From: an uncultured Oleiphilaceae bacterium
GTDB lineage: Bacteria > Pseudomonadota > Gammaproteobacteria > Pseudomonadales > Oleiphilaceae
DNA length: 64,000 nt
Direction of reading: 5' to 3'
NCBI GenBank assembly: GCA_913060665.1
Contig: CAJXUY010000016.1
Location: 50,057-114,056, forward strand
Positions 8,301-15,245 of the stretch are shown here, one piece after another. Positions within the stretch are counted from its first letter, which is position 1; every line of letters begins with the position of its first letter. The notes beneath the pieces were generated by a model. That model was not told the origin of the DNA and searched no databases. It saw nothing but the letters and a program-made list of their open reading frames with translations. Both the position numbers and the translations under genes were made by a program.

Positions 8301-11300
8301 TTTGAGTGGAATCAGCGGGTTGAGATATGACGCCAATAGACCAGCAGCCTGAGTTCTAAGAAATTCCTCATTCAATGCAATTTCGGCATCAAGTTTAGGG
8401 AGAAGCGTAATACTGGCGGGTATCAGGATCTGCTCATTCAATTTGACTTTAAACGTGCCTAGAGCCATGAGCGTATTGGTGTAAGTGATTTCAAAGTCGA
8501 TATCTACGACCTCTTCCGGAGCAAGCCTTCGCACAATTTCTTCGAGTTTTGGCTCGAGCACCGCCGCAATTTTATTTGCAACGATTCGGTCCAATTCGCT
8601 CTTGAAAGAGTGGCGGCCGTCAGCCGAAAGTGTAAATGTCCCTAGCTCGACTCGGCCTAGCAGGTCGTTTGGTCCAGAAGGCAGTAAAACTAAATCCACA
8701 AGTAACGCATTCTTACCCGTGGAAACGTTAAGCTCAAAACGCTCCGTCCCAAAGCCTTCCATGAGGCTTGCAAACTGGCCCTTTAACGCTTCTACCAACT
8801 CGCCTTGCACCTGAACTTTGCTGAAGTCGAAACCCCATTTGTTTCCTGCTCCCAAGTTCGCGATTACAGGAGAAAACACAACATCCTTACTCGCCAGCTG
8901 ACCTTTTATCGACAGTTCGCATCGATCACCCGTATCGCTTATCAGAGTGGTGTCGAGGTCTGCCATGCCGAACAACCCTTCAGTGATAGCATCGCAACTA
9001 GGCAAGCTATCTCTCACAACCTCAGCAACCTGACGTTCTAATCCGCAACTGACTAACTCAACTACTGCCCCAGCGACATCCCGACCATCTCGTGACTTAA
9101 TATCCCCAGTCGCAAAGTCAAAATCCAGCGCTAAGTTTGTTGCGGCACACGTATCTGAAAACACTTCGAATGACATGGGGACGGTCAATTTTGACCAATC
9201 AACCTTGATAGCAGGCGCGCCTAACTTAATGCTGTACTGCCATCCCGACAGATCAACACCAAACAAACCATTCACGAAAGATTTAAGTTTAGCCTCAAGG
9301 TAAGCGTTAATCTCTGGAGGCACGTCTCCAAAAATAGCTGATTTAAGAGACACGCGATCTGGATAAACGTTTACACCAGTCGAAACAGGCCAAGAAAAAG
9401 GCTTCCCTGATTCTATCTCCCCCTTCACCACTAGCTTCACGTCAGCCGCCATTCTGCTTTCAATCAACGGCTTCAAAACCGAATTGCTTCCAGCCGTGTA
9501 AGCTTCACAATGAGGAATTGATATCGACTGGCTTGCGGTACCGGCAAGCGTCAGGGACGAGTCTCCAATGGGAATTTCGACACGGTCGCTCCAGCCTTTT
9601 ACTAATATCGGGGCAATCGCTTCCTCCACCTTGTTGCATAGGCTCGCACCGAGTGTGCCAAGATCAAACACAAATTGCCCATTAGCAACGATCGGGATAT
9701 CGACACTGTCTCCCATCAGAGGAAGAGTCATAGAGATGTTTTGAAAGTCGTTGGATACGACCCAATCTGGCACATCTGTCATCCATGCACCGGGTATACC
9801 AAGCTTTTCTAGAGCAGATTTAATTTCGATAGTTGAGATAACGTTATTGCCGGCAACCGCTGCAATACGAAATCCGTTTGCAAATTCGTACCGAGATTGC
9901 TCGTCACGATATACATCACTGATGGTAACGCCCAAATCAACGGCAATATATGTACTGCTTGCTAGATTCTTACAGGTCACGGAATTACCCGCCACATCTA
10001 TCACCGGATTATGCGTATACTCGGCACCTGCGGGCATTAAAGCGAGCAACTCTACATTAGCCGTGTAACTCTCCCTCAATTGACCGGCGTACCGCTCCTT
10101 TTGACCGGTTGGCTTAAATACAACTCGAAAGCCAAGCGGATTATCTTCCGTAGGCTTGCGACCCCACATCAGCGATCCCCAGTCAATTTCCTGTTGAGTC
10201 GAAGCCAACGCATCACATAATTCTTGGCCAGATTGCTTCAGAGGATCAACAATGGTTTCGTCGACCTGAGCTTCAAGCTCATCTAGGAAAGAAGTGTCAA
10301 TAAAACTCGAAGCAAACTCATCCACGAAACGCTTTATGGCAGCTTCTGCTTCCACTCGTGCACTGTGCGATATAGCTTTAGGGATAACGATCTTGCCTTC
10401 CTCATAGACCGCCCTTGCAGCCTTAATTGTATCGAGAGCAGATTTTGCCTGTCGCTCTAGTCCGGAAAGTGAGTCAACAACAAGCAACAGCGATCTTGTT
10501 TCAGAGGGCATCGCTGCGTATATCTCAAACAGGCTCACATAGACGTCTGCAATGATTGCCTCTTTAATTTGATCGACCACTAGCGAAACGACTTCAGCGT
10601 GACTTACTGCGTCGTTTTTGGCAAAACTCATTAAAGCGTCATAGAGCTCTCCCTGCTCTGTCAATGTTGCCTGCAGGCGCGGTAAATAACGGTGAAAAGC
10701 GGTTTTCAAAGAAGCATTCCATTTGTCGAGGATTCGAATAGGATTTGGATGTCCATCAATGGTTATGGCTTCGTTTAGTATTTCTTCCTTCAATGCATCA
10801 GGACAAGAGTCTGGATCATCCACCACACAGGAAAGAGCACTCGCCAATTTTTGGATGCGTTTGCATGCAGCAGCTATATGCGGTCCTTCACTACCTTCCA
10901 AGCCAACATCGCCACTGACAACGGCTCGTTTTAGTGCAGATAGCTCTGCCGCGCCCCAGAAAATTTCAATACCCTGCTCTTGGATCAGGTCCAGGCGGTC
11001 TTCAGCGTCACCCCCATCCCCATCGACCGAAAGCCCATCGATATCGAGATCGCCACATTCAAAATCTTCTACAAAAAACTGACCTGATAAATAATCACGC
11101 CATGTCGATACAAACTCTTCTACCAGGACGATGTCGATACCATACTCCGACAATACATCAACATTGGACTTGCGGGTCAGCTCGACAAGCTCGTTATATT
11201 GGTACTCGATTTGTGCTGCCTGAAAAGCAGCTGGCGATTTACGGTCTATCGCACCATTAGCATATAAAGCCACGACCCATAAAAAAACAACTAGGCCGGT

Positions 11301-11333
11301 CTTGATGAGAGAAATCCGGTTTAGTAAAGACAT
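5379..11333 (-). CDS. Giant exported protein (1984 aa) of the stator-type operon
   Basis: I do not recognise this family. Residues 8-28 form a signal peptide or N-terminal anchor ending near YANGA. About 30-400 is mostly helical. About 400-1320 is a long series of beta-strand stretches alternating with amphipathic helices, reminiscent of tubular lipid-binding (TULIP/BPI-like) or AsmA-like folds, but no motif proves this. About 1325-1380 is a Gly/Ser/Asp-rich linker. About 1380-1984 is a separate C-terminal region with several Cys. The ATG at 11333 has a GGAAGGA ribosome-binding site. The stop lies 15 nt before the ExbB-like start, so it is cotranscribed with the stator genes. It may be the load moved or signalled to by the ion motor, acting in the periplasm or bridging the envelope. 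Confidence 0.75.
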   Translation of the reverse strand: MSLLNRISLIKTGLVVFLWVVALYANGAIDRKSPAAFQAAQIEYQYNELVELTRKSNVDVLSEYGIDIVLVEEFVSTWRDYLSGQFFVEDFECGDLDIDGLSVDGDGGDAEDRLDLIQEQGIEIFWGAAELSALKRAVVSGDVGLEGSEGPHIAAACKRIQKLASALSCVVDDPDSCPDALKEEILNEAITIDGHPNPIRILDKWNASLKTAFHRYLPRLQATLTEQGELYDALMSFAKNDAVSHAEVVSLVVDQIKEAIIADVYVSLFEIYAAMPSETRSLLLVVDSLSGLERQAKSALDTIKAARAVYEEGKIVIPKAISHSARVEAEAAIKRFVDEFASSFIDTSFLDELEAQVDETIVDPLKQSGQELCDALASTQQEIDWGSLMWGRKPTEDNPLGFRVVFKPTGQKERYAGQLRESYTANVELLALMPAGAEYTHNPVIDVAGNSVTCKNLASSTYIAVDLGVTISDVYRDEQSRYEFANGFRIAAVAGNNVISTIEIKSALEKLGIPGAWMTDVPDWVVSNDFQNISMTLPLMGDSVDIPIVANGQFVFDLGTLGASLCNKVEEAIAPILVKGWSDRVEIPIGDSSLTLAGTASQSISIPHCEAYTAGSNSVLKPLIESRMAADVKLVVKGEIESGKPFSWPVSTGVNVYPDRVSLKSAIFGDVPPEINAYLEAKLKSFVNGLFGVDLSGWQYSIKLGAPAIKVDWSKLTVPMSFEVFSDTCAATNLALDFDFATGDIKSRDGRDVAGAVVELVSCGLERQVAEVVRDSLPSCDAITEGLFGMADLDTTLISDTGDRCELSIKGQLASKDVVFSPVIANLGAGNKWGFDFSKVQVQGELVEALKGQFASLMEGFGTERFELNVSTGKNALLVDLVLLPSGPNDLLGRVELGTFTLSADGRHSFKSELDRIVANKIAAVLEPKLEEIVRRLAPEEVVDIDFEITYTNTLMALGTFKVKLNEQILIPASITLLPKLDAEIALNEEFLRTQAAGLLASYLNPLIPLKGGPVEVTPPVYDISPSYDVTLTTGIAIKLDELGSITLKDINITGRGVDFKGRAEMRLNDAIILSPSPVPIYFTRPGIFYDFERKRVGALGALTIIAPPVDKLLHIDGEIYTSDASRFIEELGILGELVLMDTIPVVIVEGGINFADLSVVFNGRTSELFGKILSAQVNGELRGKEGTAAMQSHLVLLGVKLAETMLVADIAKCPKRCIKAEAYIDFLLGDGTIGAEFGPFLVDAKANLSVGLDIFGKKYGQASLNASILQARLKAKVLFLSLNVSTPKLNDMTPSYIAEIIASLLNVKIEDVLEWLKKPKIEFAPAGKPASESGGSTDGKGDDGGTPSSGGNQGTGASAGANQKPSDAGALPGGSSDEDPKKLLSKSALPDGIVASRQRDASNDGKAIRACHEKQQRWGNVYYSTWSKRWFFWGWRLPKNVFDIVCSERIGSGPWEAQTGAFTIKDEFARLETLSRYTRYRDDSKKCTPLANGDVKCVSAAAQYNVWQTTPEPAKEPSRWRLWGQPFEYLYIQSPKSDSYDAEITLSKRERKRLEPWFDLLKKKNQGAKLTTRERRKLNLLVTRVTYYLEEEGLRADAIIDINEADGVVSGIGNFFSGNTTYKVDYSVAQSATTQPGHDYVSILVNEKVTEAVFLYECWPRDSKICSDVPFQQANDLALGMVKNVNIQPDKMPIIQDPIATAWVLNDAIPSVLRGEKPPARGSLIQPDTAVAQCGLESIQLFDDPEKLSFRFERSTDGIQRISNLNIDKAGPHADWANSDDDVVITAMASFLACQDNANAWLDQHRMWLTPEENSVDGALLFMNRGDQASELQTVKRIEAQVGHADFKVQRLNPYLNKTSFELEDLIQLYRSIRQYGSDEAVVLVNTEEQFEVSVFRKLAGGEKNTVLLRPLSNTNRPFTKPVVFEGLGIPKSNFKACFDKLPGFNGDIRDYFKLDRPTLETGVSPRLLLDAIQNFDSVNCSL

Positions 11334-11406
11334 GCGTCCTTCCTTTTATAGTGGCGTTGGTAGTAAGCCCTTACAAAATATGTGCCGGGGCACTTATTCG
11401 TTATTT

Positions 11407-11937
11407 TTAATATGCTGTGGTCTTAGTAGGCATGTTGATTTCAAGCTCTCCCAGCAACGCAGTCAAATTGGTTTGGTCAAACTGATAGATCATCTGGCCA
11501 TTCAGCTTTACGTAATACGTTGGGTACCCATCATGCTTCCCGCTGACGGTGACGACCTTACGATTCGTGTCAAACGCTACGTTTAACTGGTAATCAATGT
11601 CGCCACCCAGGCCCAATGAGGCAACCGTCGCCGTTCGACCAACCACGTTGAAACGAAAACCGTTGCCGTCCTGCACAAGCCCCTCTACCACAAATCGATC
11701 ATTAATGGAGCTGAACTCACAACCCAGAATGGTAGTGGTGCCGGTCATATGAGACGATTCCACCTCACGAGTAGCAGTATCGATCACGATTTTTTGGGCG
11801 CTTTTAGTACCAGATTGGCAATCCGGCTCTTCAATTGCTGTGACAACTTCGAGGGTCACCGTTTTGGCAGAAGCAGTTAAAGGCGAGACAAACGCCATTG
11901 CTGCAAACACCGTTGTAGCGAGTGCTTTAAGGTTCAT
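11407..11937 (-). CDS. Small secreted protein of unknown function, probable first gene of the stator-type operon
   Basis: The ATG at 11937 (rather than an in-frame codon at 11967) gives a clean signal peptide ending TASA before KTVTLEV. The mature protein of about 150 residues is predicted beta-rich, with two Cys. A GGAG lies 9 nt upstream. No family is recognised. It sits 73 nt upstream of the giant exported protein on the same strand, with no strong terminator between them, so it probably shares the promoter at 12004-12032. A periplasmic accessory or ligand-binding role is plausible but unproven. Confidence 0.7.
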   Translation of the reverse strand: MNLKALATTVFAAMAFVSPLTASAKTVTLEVVTAIEEPDCQSGTKSAQKIVIDTATREVESSHMTGTTTILGCEFSSINDRFVVEGLVQDGNGFRFNVVGRTATVASLGLGGDIDYQLNVAFDTNRKVVTVSGKHDGYPTYYVKLNGQMIYQFDQTNLTALLGELEINMPTKTTAY

Positions 11938-11968
11938 AACATAGGTCTCCAATTTTGTCGCTGCCACT

Positions 11969-11989
11969 CCAAAATAACCATTATTTTGG
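11969..11989. promoter_or_regulatory. Perfect operator-like palindrome ahead of the stator-type operon
   Basis: CCAAAATAA-N3-TTATTTTGG is a perfect inverted repeat with 9-bp arms. It lies just downstream of the candidate promoter at 12004-12032 and upstream of the secreted-protein start at 11937, a typical repressor position. The cognate regulator is unknown; the adjacent response regulator at 12281 is one candidate. Confidence 0.5.
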
Positions 11990-12003
11990 TAATGAACAAC
12001 ATC

Positions 12004-12032
12004 ATATTACATTTGGCACCGTATGCACGCAA
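12004..12032 (-). promoter_or_regulatory. Candidate sigma70 promoter for the stator-type operon
   Basis: On the minus strand, TTGCGT (12027-12032), a 17-nt spacer and TAATAT (12004-12009) precede the secreted-protein gene by about 65 nt. The hexamers are only partial matches to consensus, but spacing and location fit. Confidence 0.4.
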
Positions 12033-12084
12033 CCAATTGATACTAAATAATTAACTATAATAAAACTGAAGAGAAAAACTCAAA

Positions 12085-12134
12085 AAACACTGAAAACAGG
12101 TGTTTCTAATGGGCTATTTAAATACTTGTATAAT
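12085..12134 (+). promoter_or_regulatory. Inverted repeat and TATAAT upstream of the response regulator
   Basis: AAACAC-N9-GTGTTT (12085-12105) lies upstream of a TATAAT at 12129-12134, with no good -35 hexamer at normal spacing. This fits an activator-dependent promoter for the response-regulator gene and a possible autoregulatory site. The rest of the 11938-12280 intergenic stretch shows nothing else beyond the sites listed separately. Confidence 0.33.
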
Positions 12135-12280
12135 GTTATTTCAGGCCCTTTGAAAATCGATCAGAATGAGGAGTTCTCAGCAGATTTTAAAGTTCTGATA
12201 ATTTCTGAGATGTGCCTGCGATATGATGCGAAAACATCTAGAATTGGGCCTTATTAATGATACCGAAGGAGAAAAGGTCA

Positions 12281-13033
12281 ATGACCAAGATAGCTGTTTG
12301 CGACGATTCGACAAAATACAGAAGAAATACCGTCGATTATCTTAATGAGAATGGATACTCAGCATTTGGTTTTGAGACCCCCTCCGATCTCATGGATCTA
12401 ATTAACTACGACTTTAAGTTTGACTGTATTCTCATGGACCTTTATTTCGACGATGAAAATCAAAAGCCGCAACTTCTGGGTATTGAGGCAGGCACCAATA
12501 TTAACCCTCAGAACGAAGCAATTGATCAACTTGGCTATTCATCTCCCGGCACGCCCATCATTTTTATCAGCGGCAACCTAAATGCCCATGCAACAGAAGC
12601 TGATGCGGAAAAATATGAGTCGGAATGCTTTCAAGTTGGCATTTACTTTATGACCAAGCCAGTCAAATATAAGGTTCTGCTATCCCAGATTAAAAGAGCT
12701 ATCCAAATATCACAGCCAGCAATACCTGAACCTATTGAGATTATAGAGTCTATCGATACGTTTAAATTGGATGAGCCAAACGAAGTGTTAATTAATACCT
12801 CAAATGGCCTGTCCGCTTCGGTGAAAAATCAAAACTTGGAAAATCTCAAATTTCTTATAGGAAGGGCCGATAGCATTGTGACTTACAAGGAGCTAGGAGG
12901 AGCTGAATCAGCCCACACCTCTATCTACGCGCTCAGATCCATTATCTCTACCGAACTTAAGTCCAAGGCAAAACCAATAAGAACTTTACAAACTAAGGGT
13001 TATAAGTGGCTTTCAGCGCACGGTACAGTCTAA
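12281..13033 (+). CDS. OmpR-type response regulator
   Basis: The ATG at 12281 is chosen over 12257 because AAGGAG precedes it and the receiver then begins normally (MTKIAVCDDS, with the acidic pair at 8-9). The receiver shows the phospho-acceptor in CILMDLYFDD and the conserved Lys in FMTKPVK. It also carries an insertion of about 25 residues after the phospho-acceptor strand. The C-terminal 85 residues form a winged helix ending IRTLQTKGYKWL, typical of OmpR/PhoB DNA-binding domains. The stop and the next start overlap as TAATG, coupling it to the kinase gene. It is divergent from the stator-type operon and may control it. Confidence 0.82.
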   Translation: MTKIAVCDDSTKYRRNTVDYLNENGYSAFGFETPSDLMDLINYDFKFDCILMDLYFDDENQKPQLLGIEAGTNINPQNEAIDQLGYSSPGTPIIFISGNLNAHATEADAEKYESECFQVGIYFMTKPVKYKVLLSQIKRAIQISQPAIPEPIEIIESIDTFKLDEPNEVLINTSNGLSASVKNQNLENLKFLIGRADSIVTYKELGGAESAHTSIYALRSIISTELKSKAKPIRTLQTKGYKWLSAHGTV

Positions 13034-14568
13034 TGAAAAGAAGAAAAACTTACCCTTTGCCATAATTTTGCTAATTTTCGGATTCGGGTATTTGCTCGCT
13101 CTACAAGCCAATGTTATTTCTACGACGGTCAATCTTACTGTGAACTCCGCCAGGCTTGCTGTTAGCGACCTGGAAAAACTGATAGAAAAGACGTTAAAAA
13201 CTGAGGTGTATACAGCGAGAAAAAGCACGGGGATTTTCAATGCTTCTGATCAAAGCACGAATCTTGGCAGCATAGGAGAGTTCAATGAGTCCCTTCTCGG
13301 CTCATTAGATTTTAAATCTTATTTCTATGAATTGAAACGATGGAATCCCCCCCGCAAAGAAGGAAGTCAATGGTCGCAGCCAGGTCGAGCTGGATGCGAC
13401 TATCTCTATATCCAAGTATAGAGTTGGTGCAGATAGCAAAGACCCAGGATTACTCATATACATAGACGTTAATGACGATTTGCAGTTTCATGAGAGTAAT
13501 CGAACTTGGATAGAAAGCGATCACTTAAAGGTCATGTTTACGGACAAGGAAATTAACGAGCGGGTTAACATCATACTGACAATGGATGATGACCGGCCGT
13601 CCTCCGAGAGCAGAGCCAAGGGCGACAGATATTCCGTCCATTTGAAGGGTGCTCGCCATGAAATCGTCGAGGGAAATAGATGGGTGCCTGAGGCGGGCAA
13701 AGAGGATCAGCACTCGTTCAAGGGAAGGTTAAGATTCTTCGAGAGCTTTAAACTTTACGAATACCATATCCATATTCCACCAGAACAAGTGGCGAGGATT
13801 GATTGGGATACTTTCACATTAGAAATTTTTGACTATGACTCTGGTGTATTTTTGAGCACAAAAAATCTCTCTTATCAGGTAGCTAAAGAAATAGGCTCAG
13901 CTGATAAATTTAAATACTTTTTCGGATCTAGCTATGTCACCAACAATGCGCTCATTCTTCCTACAAAGATTTCACTAGAAGAGGCAGAAACAATTCTTTC
14001 CGACTCTGGGTTTGAAGTTGTTTTGCCAGGCAAGGGAATATTTGATAGATTTATGAGTCTTATTTTCAATTACTATCTCAGCGTTTTCCCAAAGGTAGAA
14101 AACGATCTCCAAGTACTCGCCCAGACCAATGGGCCCATGGGGAGAACGGTTCAGTTCAATGAACGATACTTGTTTGTTAAAGCGGTCAAAGGCCAATCTA
14201 ATTATTATATCCTTTTCGATATAACCAATGACCTGCTAAGCAATATTGAAAACACGATTATTCAAAAAATAGTACCCACATTGCTATTCGCGGGAATCAT
14301 ATTCATTATCAGTATTGTATACATCCTCATGTACTCAAAATATGTCGTCATCGCCCGCCGCGTGCCAAGTATCGAGGCTGAACTCGAAGAGAAAGAGAAT
14401 GATCTGATCAGCTCTACATCGAGCCTTGAGACGGTCACACAGTTGAGTGCGCATGAGCTGCGCAACCCACTTAACGACCTCAGTAGCAGCATCCAATTAA
14501 AAGAGGGTCAGATTGAATCCATGCCGTTGTTTTTAGATTTGGAGTTAGTGCGACAACTGAGTAGATAG
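13033..14568 (+). pseudogene. Sensor histidine kinase, frameshifted twice and lacking the ATPase domain
   Basis: Translation from the coupled ATG at 13033 stops after ten codons. Adding one A at the A5 run (13044-13048) restores a reading frame with an N-terminal membrane helix. That frame ends at 13421, but removing one C from the C7 run (13347-13353) rejoins it to the frame running to 14568. The reconstructed protein has a membrane helix, a sensor region of about 240 residues, a second helix (nt 14263-14340), a coiled linker and an H-box SAHELRNPLNDL (His codon 14452). It stops about 38 codons after the His, so no HATPase_c domain is present. It is either decayed, switchable at the repeat runs, or affected by sequencing errors; the missing ATPase domain is independent of the frameshifts. 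Confidence 0.7.
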
Positions 14569-14846
14569 CTGATTGATTAAAATCCATATATAGCAATTTT
14601 CTGAGTTCAATACTTCCAGTGGGGATCTATTAGAATAAGCTTCTTACTTTCAGTATTGAAAACTATTTGCTCATATACCCTTTCATGTGGGTTTCTCTCC
14701 ACGTCACACATAATCTGCTTAGCTGGCTAAATATTGTAGCTATAGATGCGAGGATAATAGTCTTCATATTTAAATTTCCTCAGTGCTTCTTGAAATGTAC
14801 CGCCGCAATTTTCGGCGAACGTAGTGAGTCTGATAATATTACAATG
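14569..14846. other. Junction between truncated kinase and recombinase module
   Basis: This AT-rich stretch has no convincing gene. It separates the 3'-truncated kinase from the convergent recombinase operon and is where one end of the mobile module would lie. No direct repeat shared with the 20227-20391 gap could be identified by eye. Confidence 0.4.
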
Positions 14847-15242
14847 TTAGCCTTTAGCTGGTAATGCTCTATTTAACATTTCAACAGTAACTCCATGAGC
14901 ATAGGAATTATATTGCCAAACCTGAAATTGAGCTAGTAATCTATCCTGCTCACGCAGTAGCCGAGCATTTTCTTCTTCCAGTGTTGCTATTCGCCTGGCT
15001 GCTATTTTTAGTGACGGAGGAGTTTTAGGCTTTGATAGCCCTGTTCTTAGTATTTCTTTTTTATCTAAGTATGCATCTTTGATGCGTGTGAATTTTTGAA
15101 GAGTTTGTCTAGTTGTATTGAGTGATAATTTTTTTTCAGCACAAACGCAAAGTGCCCCCCATGTAAACTTACTGTTAAGATCCCATCCATCAATCAATTT
15201 GACAAGATCTAATACATTCTTATCTGTCAGATGATTAGCCAT
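14847..15242 (-). CDS. Small coiled-coil protein of the recombinase module (TnpC-like position)
   Basis: The 131-residue protein has a helical N-terminal half (ALCVCAEKKLSLNTTRQTLQ) and a coiled coil at about 80-115 (ARRIATLEEENARLLREQDR). It is 3 nt downstream of the 702-aa recombinase and last in the operon. In Tn554-type elements a small third protein (TnpC) follows two tyrosine recombinases and influences the reaction; position, size and coiled coil agree, but the family is not proven from sequence alone. Confidence 0.6.
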   Translation of the reverse strand: MANHLTDKNVLDLVKLIDGWDLNSKFTWGALCVCAEKKLSLNTTRQTLQKFTRIKDAYLDKKEILRTGLSKPKTPPSLKIAARRIATLEEENARLLREQDRLLAQFQVWQYNSYAHGVTVEMLNRALPAKG

Positions 15243-15245
15243 AAC

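Noticed and set aside
10723..11260. Plus-strand ORFs of 108-119 codons opposite the giant exported protein
   Set aside because: They are antisense to a continuous 1984-codon frame with a good start and signal peptide; Ser/Arg/Pro-rich content is typical of shadow frames.
14667..14864. 65-codon plus-strand ORF downstream of the truncated kinase
   Set aside because: It has no ribosome-binding site, overlaps the end of the recombinase operon and does not restore the missing kinase ATPase domain.
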